The translations under genes and the position numbers were made by a program. A DNA stretch of 64,000 bases, from NCBI RefSeq assembly GCF_965215655.1, contig NZ_OZ244111.1, forward strand, positions 2,418,001-2,482,000. The letters run 5' to 3'. Each line of letters opens with the position of its first letter. The stretch's first letter is position 1. Below are positions 1-9,173 of the stretch, piece after piece. This DNA comes from Nioella sp965215655. Lineage in GTDB: Bacteria; Pseudomonadota; Alphaproteobacteria; Rhodobacterales; Rhodobacteraceae. The notes under the pieces are model-generated. The model ran no database searches. It saw only the letters and a program-made list of their open reading frames with translations, and was not told the origin of the DNA.

Positions 1-1331
1 CAGCAACGGCCAGCCCGCATCTTTCGAATGACGCCAAGCGCCGTGTCGATATTCTTGCTCCAAACCGATGCGGCGAGGCCGTACTCGGTATCGAGCGCGA
101 TCTCGATAGCCTCTGCGGCGGTCTCGAAGGTCTGGACCGTAACGACGGGGCCGAAAATCTCTTCCCGCGCGATCGCCATGTCCCGGGACACACCCGAGAA
201 GACGGTGGGAACGATGAACTCCCCGCCAGAGGGAGAGACAGCCTCCCCTCCTCTGTCCAGACAGGCACCCTCTGCCTGGCCCCGTTCGACATAGCTCATG
301 ATCTTCTTGAAATGCTGTGGCGTGACAATCGCCCCCATCTGCGTATTCGGATCCAGCGGATCGCCGATTTTAACGCGCGACAACTTTTCAAGCAGTTTTG
401 CCTTAAAGCTCTCGGCGACTGAGGCCTCTACGATCAGGCGTGAGCCTGACACGCAGCACTGCCCCGCATTGAAGCAAAGACCAAAGGCAACGCCATCCGC
501 CGCATCGTCCAAGTTGGCGTCGGCGAAGACGATCTGCGGGTTCTTGCCGCCAAGCTCCAACCCGACCTTCTTGAGGTTGGATTTCGAAGCCGTCAGAACC
601 CGTTCGCCCACCGCAGTGGACCCGGTGAAGGAGATCATGTCGATGTCGAGATGGTTCGACAGGGCTTCCCCCACCTCGGGACCGGTCCCGGTCACCACGT
701 TGTAGACACCCCGTGGCAGGCCCGCCTCGGCTAGGATCTCTGCAAAGATCAGGCTGGTGGTCGATGTCATCTCGGAGGGCTTGAGCACCACCGAACAGCC
801 TGCCGCCAGAATAAATGGCAATCTCTCGGCCAGCACGATGAACGGAAAGTTCCATGGCGTGATCAGTCCGACAACACCGATGGGCTGTTTCGTGACGAGG
901 CCCAACATGCCTTCGCCATAGCTGTTGTGGGTCTCGCCGGTGATCATGCGCGCCATTCCGGCGGCCGCTTCGTAGTGATCTGCCGCACCGGTGATCTCTG
1001 CCTTCGACTGGCTGATGGGTTTGCCCGTTTCCAGGGTCTCCCAATAGGCCATTTCGTCCAGCCGGGCGCGAATGCCCTCGGCCGCTTTGATCAGGATGCG
1101 CCCGCGTTCTGCACCCGGGGTGTCGCCCCAGACATCCTCGAATGCTCTGCGAGCCGCCGCGACCGCCAGATCGATTTCCTGCGCCGTGCAGAGGGCAACA
1201 GAGCTTACCGCGACACCGTGGCCGGGGCTGACCCGTTCCAGGCGTTCCCGGCCGCTGCCATCATGCCAATGACCGTCAATGAAATAGCCATTCTGCCGAA
1301 CGGACTGGGCGAGCGAAGAGTAGTCTTTCAT
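1..1331 (-). CDS. Aldehyde dehydrogenase, C-terminus cut off by window edge
   Basis: NAD(P)-dependent aldehyde dehydrogenase that would oxidise an aldehyde to the acid in the cytoplasm. The reading frame runs on the minus strand from an ATG at 1331 without a stop to base 1, so about 443 residues are visible and the last 50-60 of a normal 490-500 residue enzyme are missing. Visible landmarks are the TPWNFP segment, the LELGGKNP segment with the general-base Glu near residue 258, and the catalytic Cys pair in GQCC at residues 292-293. It starts 3 bp after the second permease stop, so it is the last visible gene of the transporter operon. Paired with the GMC alcohol oxidase-type enzyme across the control region, it could complete an alcohol-to-acid oxidation. 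Substrate unknown. Confidence 0.9.
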   Translation of the reverse strand, partial: MKDYSSLAQSVRQNGYFIDGHWHDGSGRERLERVSPGHGVAVSSVALCTAQEIDLAVAAARRAFEDVWGDTPGAERGRILIKAAEGIRARLDEMAYWETLETGKPISQSKAEITGAADHYEAAAGMARMITGETHNSYGEGMLGLVTKQPIGVVGLITPWNFPFIVLAERLPFILAAGCSVVLKPSEMTSTTSLIFAEILAEAGLPRGVYNVVTGTGPEVGEALSNHLDIDMISFTGSTAVGERVLTASKSNLKKVGLELGGKNPQIVFADANLDDAADGVAFGLCFNAGQCCVSGSRLIVEASVAESFKAKLLEKLSRVKIGDPLDPNTQMGAIVTPQHFKKIMSYVERGQAEGACLDRGGEAVSPSGGEFIVPTVFSGVSRDMAIAREEIFGPVVTVQTFETAAEAIEIALDTEYGLAASVWSKNIDTALGVIRKMRAGRC

Positions 1332-1334
1332 TGG

Positions 1335-2300
1335 TCAGGTCCTTGCGTTTGAGCGACGGAAAAGCGGCTCGAACAGGCGCATGATCGCGCCGCCGGAGTA
1401 GCTGGCCACGGCGATGGCAAGCACAATGCCGATGATGATGCGCTGCCAGTAGGGATTGACCCCGAGAAGGTTGAAGCCGTTCGACATCATGCCGATGATC
1501 AGCGCGCCGCAGAGAGTACCGATTACGGTGCCCTTCCCCCCCATCAGAGACACGCCGCCGATCGCGGCTGCGGCGATGGCGTCGAGTTCCCAGCCAACGC
1601 CTGTGCGCACCGCTTCCCCGGACTGCATGCGGGCGACCAGCAGCAGCCCCGCGAATGCGGAAAGGAAGCCGCTGATGGCATAAGCAAGGACCTTGATCCG
1701 CGCGACATTGACGCCTGCAAGGCGTGCCGCTTCTTCATTGCCCCCGATTTGATACATCTGCCGTCCCGCTGAAGTGTAGCCGAGAAACAGCGCAGCGATG
1801 ACACAGGCCGCAAGGAACAGCACGGCAGGGACGGGCAGCCCGAGGATGAAGCCATCTGCCAAAAGAAACAGTTCATCTGGCAAGGTGCCGAAAATGGGAC
1901 GAGAGTCGGAGTAATCCATGGCGATCCCGCGCACGATCGCCATGCTGGAAATCGTCACGATGATCGGCTGGAAATTGAAGGCCGTGATGATGACGCCATT
2001 GGCGATCCCAACCGCGATCCCCGCCAGCAAGGCGAGGTGAATGCCCACGCTCGGCGGCAATGTTGCCGACAAGCCCGCAATCAGTACCGACGACAGCGCC
2101 ACGACGGATCCGACTGACAGATCGAGGCCACCGACGATCAGGACAAAACACATGCCAAGGGCGACAAACCCAAGCAAAGACGCCTGCTTGACGATGTTGG
2201 ACAAGTTGCCCGGATCCATGAAGGACGGCGCGACGAACCCGAAGACAACGGCCATGACGACCAGGACGGCGACAAATGGATATTTCTTGACAAGGTTCAC
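1335..2300 (-). CDS. Sugar-type ABC transporter permease (RbsC family)
   Basis: Inner-membrane permease of a ribose/xylose-type ABC importer, 321 residues, the usual family size. The sequence is almost all hydrophobic helices and carries the family segments GGLDLSVGSVVAL near residue 58 and GGNEEAARLAGVNV. The frame is open further upstream, but that stretch lies inside the preceding gene. I chose the GTG at 2300 because it lies 5 bp after the TAA of the upstream permease and gives the standard N-terminus (VNLVKKYPFV). It probably pairs with the other permease to form the heterodimeric channel, since only one ATPase gene is present. Confidence 0.88.
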   Translation of the reverse strand: MNLVKKYPFVAVLVVMAVVFGFVAPSFMDPGNLSNIVKQASLLGFVALGMCFVLIVGGLDLSVGSVVALSSVLIAGLSATLPPSVGIHLALLAGIAVGIANGVIITAFNFQPIIVTISSMAIVRGIAMDYSDSRPIFGTLPDELFLLADGFILGLPVPAVLFLAACVIAALFLGYTSAGRQMYQIGGNEEAARLAGVNVARIKVLAYAISGFLSAFAGLLLVARMQSGEAVRTGVGWELDAIAAAAIGGVSLMGGKGTVIGTLCGALIIGMMSNGFNLLGVNPYWQRIIIGIVLAIAVASYSGGAIMRLFEPLFRRSNART

Positions 2301-2305
2301 CGTTC

Positions 2306-4168
2306 TTACTCCTGCACCGTGATTTGCCGGACAATGCCGTATTCGATGACGTCGAAGCTGAGTTCCACATCGAGGTCGAACTCGTAGGTTCCGGGCCGTC
2401 GCGCTTCGAGCGTTGCGGTAACTGTCGTGGGTTCTGTCAGGGCCGCGAAAGACCATGCCCGCCGACCCCAGAACTCCGCGACCGAACGGGGGTTCGGTTC
2501 GGCTCGGACAAGGTTGAAGCCGCGCCAGAATGGCAATGCGGTCATCAGGGAAAAGGTCGCCGCATGGCCTTCGTTCGGCTCCATCAGGATCGTGATCTCG
2601 AACCGATCACCCACCTGCACGCTTTGCGGCATGGAAATGCCATTCGAGCCGATGATGACAGGCGCGTTCTCTGGCAGTTCCGCGTCCTCCCCGGCCGCTG
2701 CGGCGGCCTGGAGCTGTTCGAGATGCCGCCGCGCCTCACGCGTGGCCTCGTCATCTGGGAAATGCTCTTCGAGCTGGCTGAACACGATCCCGAATGCCGC
2801 CCCGTCGCCGGATTCCTGAAGCATCAGCGCGTAGTTACGCAACACTTCGTAGCGATATTCCTCACCGATCGTGCCGCTCTCGATATCTGCCAAAAGCGCA
2901 GCATAGGTTTCGCTCGCCAACTCGAAATTGGCGCCCCCCCTGGCCGAATTTGCGATACCGATGCGTGACAGGATTGCGTATCCGCTCTCCGGGAAGCGGT
3001 CGATGACCTCTTGGTAGAGAGGGATCGCACGATGATACACACGCGTCAGTTCTAGGTTGTTGGCGCGCGTGTAAGGCGCTTTGGCCAGGTCAATCTGAAA
3101 GAGAGAGGGCGTCGTGGACCAGAGCGCCAAGTTGATCGCGACAAGCAAGGCCGCAACCCCACCGATGACCTTGATCATTGGCAGGGGGCCATAATCCCAT
3201 CTCAGCGTTGGCCAGGACAGCGAGCGCAGGCCGCCGCGATCGCTGATCGCCTGCAAGATGACCGCAATAAGGATGATCGCGCCCTTCGCAACCTGCTGCC
3301 ACGCCGGGCCGACCCCGAGAAGATTGAAGAGGTTTCCGACGATCCCGATGATCAGCGCACCGACGAACGCACCCCAGATCGAGCCGGACCCGCCCCGGAT
3401 CGACGTTCCACCGATCACGACAGCGGCGATCGCGTCCAGTTCCCAGAAGATTCCGGCCTGACCAGGTTCGCCCGACTCCATCCGGCTGGTCAACACCAGG
3501 CCCGATATCCCGGCCAGAAGCGCACAGTAAAGGTAGGTCTTCATCTTGACCCAGGACACCTTCACGCCCGAAAGCCGTGCAGCCGTCTCGTTCGCACCGA
3601 TTGCCGTGACCTCGCGCCCGAAGACGCGCCATCTCATCAGATACCACGTTACGAAGGCAGCGGTGACGAATACGACGGTCGGGATCGGCACGCCCAACAG
3701 CGTGCCTCGCGAGAGGAACAGGAAGAAGTCGGGGTAGTCCGCGTAGATGGGCTGGCCTCCCGTGAAAACGAGCCCAGCGCCACGCGCAACACTCATGAGA
3801 ACAAGCGTCGCGACGAAAGGCTGCAATCCGAGCCAGCTTACCAACGCGCCATTTGCGAAGCCTACGGATGCGGCCACCACCAACGGAATTGCGATGAACA
3901 GGAGGAAATGGGCATCGCTGACCCAAAGACTTGCCGCGACAGCCCCCGTAAGGGCGACGACCGAACCAACGGAAAGGTCAATTCCGCCCCCGATGATCAC
4001 CACGTTCATACCGATCGCGACGATCCCGATAAGCGATGCCGCCCTGACGACGTTGAAGATGTTCTCAGCCGTCCAGAAATGGGGCGACACAATCCCGGCC
4101 ACGACGACGAGTATCGCCAGGATTACGAAATTGCCCCGGCTGACAAAGGAAATCACGTTCTGCATCAT
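2306..4168 (-). CDS. Sugar-type ABC permease fused to TPR-like and beta-sandwich-like domains
   Basis: Residues 1 to about 312 are a complete RbsC-type permease, with GGGIDLSVGSVVAL near 60-73, GANETAARLSGV near 191-202 and repeated hydrophobic helices. The protein continues to residue 620, about twice the normal length. A further hydrophobic helix spans about 332-350. Residues 365-490 form an alpha-helical stretch with TPR-like spacing (for example AIPLYQEVIDRFPESGYA). Residues 502-620 look like an all-beta, Ig-like module. No stop or frame break separates these parts. The tail would lie outside the membrane if the extra helix exports it, which is inference. The start overlaps the ATPase stop by 4 bp. 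The tail could serve as a docking or second substrate-recognition module. Confidence 0.85.
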   Translation of the reverse strand: MMQNVISFVSRGNFVILAILVVVAGIVSPHFWTAENIFNVVRAASLIGIVAIGMNVVIIGGGIDLSVGSVVALTGAVAASLWVSDAHFLLFIAIPLVVAASVGFANGALVSWLGLQPFVATLVLMSVARGAGLVFTGGQPIYADYPDFFLFLSRGTLLGVPIPTVVFVTAAFVTWYLMRWRVFGREVTAIGANETAARLSGVKVSWVKMKTYLYCALLAGISGLVLTSRMESGEPGQAGIFWELDAIAAVVIGGTSIRGGSGSIWGAFVGALIIGIVGNLFNLLGVGPAWQQVAKGAIILIAVILQAISDRGGLRSLSWPTLRWDYGPLPMIKVIGGVAALLVAINLALWSTTPSLFQIDLAKAPYTRANNLELTRVYHRAIPLYQEVIDRFPESGYAILSRIGIANSARGGANFELASETYAALLADIESGTIGEEYRYEVLRNYALMLQESGDGAAFGIVFSQLEEHFPDDEATREARRHLEQLQAAAAAGEDAELPENAPVIIGSNGISMPQSVQVGDRFEITILMEPNEGHAATFSLMTALPFWRGFNLVRAEPNPRSVAEFWGRRAWSFAALTEPTTVTATLEARRPGTYEFDLDVELSFDVIEYGIVRQITVQE

Positions 4169-5727
4169 CGTGCGACCCCATGCGCGTCGGCATCAGCCGA
4201 CTTCCCCATCGCGTTCAGCATGATCTGGTTAAGATCGAACGCCCCGCGCCGATAGCTTTCGGTCACTTTTCCCAAGTGCATACAAACGATCCGATCACAA
4301 ACACGGATCAGTTCCTCGATCACCGAGGAGATCACGATCACGGACTTCCCCTGGGCCGTCAGGTCCCAGATAAGGTCGAAGATCGCCTCCTTGGCACCGA
4401 TGTCGATGCCGCGTGTGGGTTCATCAAGCAGGAAGATATCCGTTCCCGCCCCCACCAGTTTGGCCAGCACGACCTTTTGCTGGTTACCGCCCGAAAGCGT
4501 TCCAACAGGCCGCTCGATCCCCGCATGTTTGACGAAGAGTTTCCGGCACAAGTCTTCTGCCTCTTTGGCTTCCCGGCGCAGGTTCAACCCTAAAGCGCCA
4601 CTAAAACCGCCGAGGAATGGCAAGGTGACGTTCGTGCCGATAGGCATGGACAAGACCAGCCCCTGCGTCTTGCGGTCCTCGGGTGCGAGCCCGAGACCCA
4701 GGTCAAGCGCCTGCCTCGGGTTGGAAACGACGGCCAGTTTGCCGTTGATCGACAGATCGCCTTCCGAAATCCGGTCGGCCCCGAACAGCGCACGGACCAG
4801 TTCGGTCCGCCCCGCCCCCATCAACCCCGCGATGCCCAGGACTTCGCCCCTGTGCAACGTCAGGCTGACATTCTGCAGATCAGGCGGCCGCGACAGGTTT
4901 CTGGCCTCGAGGACGATTTCGTTCTGGTGGACGACGCCCCGATGCTTGCTCTCGTCGACCTCCACCTTGTGGCCCAACATCATCTCGACCAACTTCGCCT
5001 CGTCGATGTCTGCTGTCGCCGCCGCCCCGATGTAGTCGCCATCGCGCAAGACGATCAGGCGGTCGCAGATCTCGAAGATTTCGTGCAGGTGATGGGTGAT
5101 CAGGATCACGGCAATCCCGTCGTTGCGCAGGCTTCGGACCAGGTCAAAGAGCCTGTCGACCTCCTCGCGCGACAAGGACGCAGTCGGTTCATCCATGATC
5201 AGAAGTCTGGATTTGCGCCGGGACGACTTCGCGATCTCGATCAGCTGCTGTTCGGCCACGCTGAGCTCGCCCGCCTTGGCATCCACGGATGCCTCCATGC
5301 CCAGCCGATCCAGAATTTCCCGCGCTTCCCTGCGCATCGCCTTCCAGTCCAAAATCCCGGACCGGCGCTGAAGATTGCCGAGAAATACGTTTTCGACCAC
5401 TGACAACTCAGGAATGATCATCAGTTCCTGATAGATCGTGGAAATGCCCTGTGCCTGTGCATCCAGGGGACCTGAAAACTCGATCGCTTCCCCCTCCCAG
5501 AGCAGCGTGCCCGTATTGGGTTTTATCGCTCCGGACAGGATCTTCATGAGCGTTGATTTCCCGGCACCGTTCTCGCCGACCACGGCGACGACCTCGCCCG
5601 GTGCGATCTGGAAATCCACGCCTTTCAGAGCTTTGACACCAGGGTAGCTTTTACTGATGTCATTGGCTTCCAGCAGCCATTCCGCAGATCCGGCGGATGG
5701 GCCTTGAAGCGATGCGTTCTCGGTCAT
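4165..5727 (-). CDS. Sugar ABC transporter ATP-binding protein (RbsA/MglA type)
   Basis: Cytoplasmic ATPase of a carbohydrate importer with two fused nucleotide-binding domains, 520 residues, the normal length for RbsA/MglA/XylG. The first domain has a Walker A GENGAGKST at 51-59, the signature-like LSVAEQQ and a Walker B LLIMDEPTASL. The second has the degenerate GLMGAGRTEL loop, the signature LSGGNQQKVVLAK and FLLDEPTRGID. This asymmetry is typical of the family. The ATG at 5727 overlaps the stop of the CoA-transferase gene by 4 bp, and its own stop overlaps the following permease start, so translation is probably coupled. Confidence 0.95.
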   Translation of the reverse strand: MTENASLQGPSAGSAEWLLEANDISKSYPGVKALKGVDFQIAPGEVVAVVGENGAGKSTLMKILSGAIKPNTGTLLWEGEAIEFSGPLDAQAQGISTIYQELMIIPELSVVENVFLGNLQRRSGILDWKAMRREAREILDRLGMEASVDAKAGELSVAEQQLIEIAKSSRRKSRLLIMDEPTASLSREEVDRLFDLVRSLRNDGIAVILITHHLHEIFEICDRLIVLRDGDYIGAAATADIDEAKLVEMMLGHKVEVDESKHRGVVHQNEIVLEARNLSRPPDLQNVSLTLHRGEVLGIAGLMGAGRTELVRALFGADRISEGDLSINGKLAVVSNPRQALDLGLGLAPEDRKTQGLVLSMPIGTNVTLPFLGGFSGALGLNLRREAKEAEDLCRKLFVKHAGIERPVGTLSGGNQQKVVLAKLVGAGTDIFLLDEPTRGIDIGAKEAIFDLIWDLTAQGKSVIVISSVIEELIRVCDRIVCMHLGKVTESYRRGAFDLNQIMLNAMGKSADADAHGVAR

Positions 5728-6911
5728 TTTGGTCCTATGGTCCCCTTGGCAACGAGATCATCGAGATGCTCATTGGAGATCCCGAGTTCTGTCAGCACTT
5801 CTTCGGTCTGGGCGCCAAGTTTCTGCGGAACCAGACGTATCGGTGCCACAACCCCATTGTAGCGCACCGGGTTGGCGACCAATGTGATTTTCTCGCCGTT
5901 CCAGGACTCGACCTCGACGAAATCGCCGTTGTGAAGCACCTGCGGGTCCTTGGCCAAGGCATCGTAGTCGTTGACCTCGGTATACCAGATATCACGCGCT
6001 TCCAGAATCTGGGCCCATTCATGAAACGGCTTCGTCTTGAGACGTTCCGCGAACACCGCCGAGATTTCCTCGCGGCGCGCAAAGGCCTCTTCCTGGGTGA
6101 TATTGAATGTCTCTGCCAATCCGATGGCCTCCAGCATCACACCGAGATTTCCGAGCGACAGCCCGATATAGCGGTCGGCGGTCGCGTAGATGCCGTAGGG
6201 CGCCTCGTGGTACCAGCTGCCCACGCTTGCGGGTTGTTGGGTGCTTACCGGTCGCTCCCCATTGAAGTAACACACCAGCGATTCAGCTTGCAGGTTCAGC
6301 GCGGCCGAGAACAGGTTGACGTCCACGCGCCCCCCCTCTCCGGTTCTGGCCTTCTTGACCAGAGCCCCGAGAATGCCCGCCGCGTAGATCATCGCCCCGT
6401 GCTGGTCGATTGCGGAGGTGCCGATCAGTCGGGGCACTTCTCCCTGCTTGCCGGTGATCCAGGCCATCCCGGACAGGGATTGCGCGATCATGTCCTGCCC
6501 CGGGCGGTTGACGTAGGGACCGTCGGCGCCAAAGCCGCTGGCGGATGCAAAGATCAGACCAGGGTTGATCTTCTTCAGTTCCTCATACCCCAGGCCCAGC
6601 TTTTCCATGACCCCGGGCCGGAAATTTTCTGCCACCACATCCGCGGTTTCGATCAGCTTTTTGGCAATCTCGACCGCCTCGGGCGATTTGAGATCGAGGC
6701 AGATGCTCTTCTTGTTGCGGTTGGCGACCAGTTCAAGCGTCGTTTCGCCACCAGCTCGCTTGGAGTTCTGACCGCCCCAATGCCGCTGAAATGCACCCTT
6801 GGGCGGTTCGATCGCGATGATCTCGGCCCCGAGATCTCCAAGAAACTGAACACCCAAGGGCCCCATCAGGAAATGGTTGAAACTGACGACCCGGATTCCT
6901 TCTAGCTGCAT
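5724..6911 (-). CDS. CaiB/BaiF-family CoA-transferase
   Basis: Class III CoA-transferase, 395 residues, which moves CoA from an acyl-CoA donor onto a carboxylic acid. The N-terminal GDLGAEIIAIEPP segment, the ENFRPGVMEKLGLGYEEL block and the RPGQDMIAQSLSG motif holding the expected catalytic Asp near residue 140 are all present. It lies between the enoyl-CoA hydratase gene (34 bp upstream) and the ABC ATPase (4-bp overlap), inside a transporter operon, which is unusual company for a sugar importer. This suggests that the imported compound, or an acid made from it, is converted to a CoA thioester. Family is clear; substrate is unknown. Confidence 0.9.
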   Translation of the reverse strand: MQLEGIRVVSFNHFLMGPLGVQFLGDLGAEIIAIEPPKGAFQRHWGGQNSKRAGGETTLELVANRNKKSICLDLKSPEAVEIAKKLIETADVVAENFRPGVMEKLGLGYEELKKINPGLIFASASGFGADGPYVNRPGQDMIAQSLSGMAWITGKQGEVPRLIGTSAIDQHGAMIYAAGILGALVKKARTGEGGRVDVNLFSAALNLQAESLVCYFNGERPVSTQQPASVGSWYHEAPYGIYATADRYIGLSLGNLGVMLEAIGLAETFNITQEEAFARREEISAVFAERLKTKPFHEWAQILEARDIWYTEVNDYDALAKDPQVLHNGDFVEVESWNGEKITLVANPVRYNGVVAPIRLVPQKLGAQTEEVLTELGISNEHLDDLVAKGTIGPK

Positions 6912-6945
6912 TCTGTTTTCCTTCTCCGATCACTTCGCCTGAGTT

Positions 6946-7731
6946 TCATTCGTCTGTGAATTCTGCGGGTCGTTTCTCAAAAAACGCCGCCATGCCCTCT
7001 TTCTGATCACGTGTCGTGAAGGCCAACGCGATGTTGCGGCGTTCGCGCTCCAACCCGGCCGAGAGCGGCAATTCTTCCGCCGCACGAACGGCATCCTTTG
7101 CCAGGCCAAGCGCCTTGGAGGAATGACGGGCGACGAGCATTGCCAATTCAACCGCTCGGTCATCAGAGCGCCCTTCCTCTGTCACCTCGTTGACGAGCCC
7201 CAGACGCCGTGCCTCCTCGGCGTCGATCAGGTCGCCCGTCAGTATCATCTGCATAGCCGCGTATTTTCCGATCCGCCGGGGCAGCCTTTGCGTGGCGCCA
7301 TCACCGGGGATGTGTCCGAGCTTAACCTCTGGCTGGCCAAATCTGGCGCGGGCGGATGCAATAATCATGTCACATAGCATTGCCAGCTCGTGACCACCTC
7401 CCAGACAGATCCCGTCCACGGATGCGATCAGCGGCAGGCGCGTGGTCTCCAAAACCTGCCAGTCTTCTGCCCGCTTCCTGTTCTGGATCGCATCTATACC
7501 AGCGTCACGCATTTCGGAAACGTCAGCTCCGGCAGAGAACAGCCCATCACCGCCCGACAGAACCACGCACCGGCAACCTTTTTCGGCTTCACAGGCGCGA
7601 ATATGGTCCGCCAGTTCTGCGAGCATCTTGTTGCTCAGGGCGTTGCGCTTCGACGGGCGGTTCAGCCTAAGGCGTACGACACCCTTTGCCGGCGCGTCGC
7701 GAAGCACCGCGACATCGTTGAGGGAGGACAT
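6946..7731 (-). CDS. Enoyl-CoA hydratase/isomerase family protein
   Basis: Crotonase-fold protein of 261 residues, probably acting on a CoA thioester made by the adjacent CaiB-type transferase. The oxyanion-hole segments FSAGADVSEM and DGICLGGGHELAMLCD are visible, as is FGQPEVKLGHIPGDGATQRLPR, which keeps the Glu of QPE but has GDGATQ where most hydratases have GxGGTQ. It lies 75 bp after the binding-protein gene, with a strong hairpin in between, and precedes the CoA-transferase. The reaction (hydratase, isomerase or lyase) cannot be told from sequence. Confidence 0.88.
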   Translation of the reverse strand: MSSLNDVAVLRDAPAKGVVRLRLNRPSKRNALSNKMLAELADHIRACEAEKGCRCVVLSGGDGLFSAGADVSEMRDAGIDAIQNRKRAEDWQVLETTRLPLIASVDGICLGGGHELAMLCDMIIASARARFGQPEVKLGHIPGDGATQRLPRRIGKYAAMQMILTGDLIDAEEARRLGLVNEVTEEGRSDDRAVELAMLVARHSSKALGLAKDAVRAAEELPLSAGLERERRNIALAFTTRDQKEGMAAFFEKRPAEFTDE

Positions 7732-7761
7732 GTTGATACCACCTGGATAAAGTGTAGGGCC

Positions 7762-7792
7762 GCATAGGCCCCGAACGGGTCGGGGCCTATGC
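7762..7792 (-). other. Intercistronic hairpin after binding-protein gene
   Basis: A perfect 13-bp inverted repeat (GCATAGGCCCCGA, loop ACGGG, then its complement) lies between the binding-protein stop and the enoyl-CoA hydratase start. There is no T-run on the downstream minus-strand side, so it looks more like an mRNA-stabilising or processing hairpin than a full terminator. Such elements commonly keep binding-protein message in excess over membrane components. Confidence 0.7.
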
Positions 7793-7806
7793 TCGACTCC
7801 GCGAAC

Positions 7807-8781
7807 TTACCGCACGTACTGCGAGTCCGGATCGTAGAAGTCTTCCACGTTTTCAGGTGTGATCACCGGTGTTTCCGTGATGATCCGACGCGGAACTTCC
7901 TGCCCCTGCAGGACGCGAAGCGCCATGTCGAGACCAAGCGCGCCACCGGTGGCGTAGATGGCCGTCGCCTGCAGCCAGCCTTCCTGGATGGCTTCGAAGG
8001 CCTCACGCTGCCCATCCACGCCGACAAGGAAGACATCGCCCGGCTCATAGCCGGCTTCGCGCAGGACGTTGATCGCCCCCAGGATCATGGGGTCGTTGTG
8101 CGCGTAGATCACCTGGAATTCACCACGGTAGCGGGTCAGCCAGTCTTCCATGATCGGGATGGCGGGTGCGAGGTCATAGTTCGCCGGTTGCGCGTCCAGG
8201 CGCACGATTCCGTCTGCCCCCTCGATCTGAGACGCAAAGCCTTCATGACGCTGAATGGTCGGCGTCGCCCCGGGGATCCCCTCCAGCTCGAGATAGGCGA
8301 ATTCGTCGCCCATCTGCTCGCGGGTGTAGCGGCCCAGTTCCTCGCCAATTTGCAGATTGTTGCCGCCAATAAATACATTGTAGCCTTCGCCAACGATCTC
8401 ACGATCGAGAACCACAAGCGGGATTCCGGCCGCATTGATGGCCTCCACCGCCGGCACAAGAGCCTGCGCTTCGCGCGGGCTCATCATGATAAGATCCACG
8501 CCACGCGAAATCAGATCTTCGATATCCGCGATCTGGCGCTCGTTCGAGCCGCCCGCATCGGTATAGATGAACTCTTCCACCAGATCCGGATACTGACCAG
8601 CCTGCGCTTCGGCAGAGGTCACCATATACGCACGCCAGGGGTGATCCATGGTGTCCTGGCTGAAACCGATGGTCCATGGCGGCGCGCCATAGGGGTATTC
8701 TTGCGCTATCGCGCCCGATGCCAGCCCAAGTCCGACCGCTGCGGCCGGTACCAAGGACAGAATGCTCCGTCGATTAATCAT
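7807..8781 (-). CDS. Periplasmic sugar-binding protein of ABC importer (RbsB/XylF type)
   Basis: Solute-binding protein, 324 residues, first gene of the minus-strand transporter operon. The N-terminus has NRRSILSLVPAAAVG followed by a cleavage-type site around SGAIAQ, so it is exported; the RR pair makes Tat export possible. The mature part is a type 1 periplasmic-binding fold: GVDLIMMSPREAQALVPAV, GIPLVVLDREI, IYAHNDPMILGAI and FLVGVDGQREAFEAI. These match the ribose/multiple-sugar subclass. The operator-like repeat at 8920-8938 lies about 140 bp upstream. The cluster context suggests a uronide or glycoside ligand, but the ligand itself cannot be read from the sequence. Confidence 0.92.
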   Translation of the reverse strand: MINRRSILSLVPAAAVGLGLASGAIAQEYPYGAPPWTIGFSQDTMDHPWRAYMVTSAEAQAGQYPDLVEEFIYTDAGGSNERQIADIEDLISRGVDLIMMSPREAQALVPAVEAINAAGIPLVVLDREIVGEGYNVFIGGNNLQIGEELGRYTREQMGDEFAYLELEGIPGATPTIQRHEGFASQIEGADGIVRLDAQPANYDLAPAIPIMEDWLTRYRGEFQVIYAHNDPMILGAINVLREAGYEPGDVFLVGVDGQREAFEAIQEGWLQATAIYATGGALGLDMALRVLQGQEVPRRIITETPVITPENVEDFYDPDSQYVR

Positions 8782-8919
8782 GCTTTCCTCCCTTTCAACT
8801 CTCCAGTTTTCGCCCTGTCAGTTCGCTCGAAGAACACGTGTGGTGACACTCCTCCCACCCCGAACGCGACTGACGAAGGCGAATCGACCTGACGCACCAA
8901 ACGTATCATCCGATATTTT

Positions 8920-8938
8920 TTAGTCAATATTTTACTAA
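8920..8938. promoter_or_regulatory. Candidate LacI-family operator, left copy
   Basis: TTAGTCAATATTTTACTAA has 5-bp inverted arms (TTAGT/ACTAA) around an AT-rich centre. Its right half TTTACTAA recurs exactly in the element at 9162-9169 near the opposite promoter. A LacI-type regulator is encoded just downstream, so it is the obvious candidate to bind here. Confidence 0.45.
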
Positions 8939-9151
8939 TGTCTTTAATTCATCCCCACAAACGCCCATCGCAGCAAGCGCGACGAGAGCCCGCCCATCGA
9001 CCCAGCGCAGCGCTTTGATCAATAGAATCACAACAACAGCGCGGACCGCCTTCACCCTGCAAATCCAAGCTGAACAACGCTCCGGGCGCTGCACCGAGAC
9101 CCCGGAAAAGCAGGGAATCCGTGCAGATTGGGCGGAGGATTGGTGTAGATT

Positions 9152-9173
9152 GAATTAATTATTTACTAAATTC
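9152..9173. promoter_or_regulatory. Candidate LacI-family operator, right copy
   Basis: Imperfect 22-bp palindrome with outer arms GAATT and AATTC and an inner TTTACTAA half that matches the left element. It ends 63 bp before the GMC start, a plausible position to overlap the rightward promoter. Confidence 0.45.

Noticed and set aside
1335..2456. 373-residue version of the second sugar permease
   Set aside because: The extra N-terminus overlaps the end of the fused permease gene in another frame and is Arg-rich nonsense. A GTG at 2300 gives the family N-terminus.
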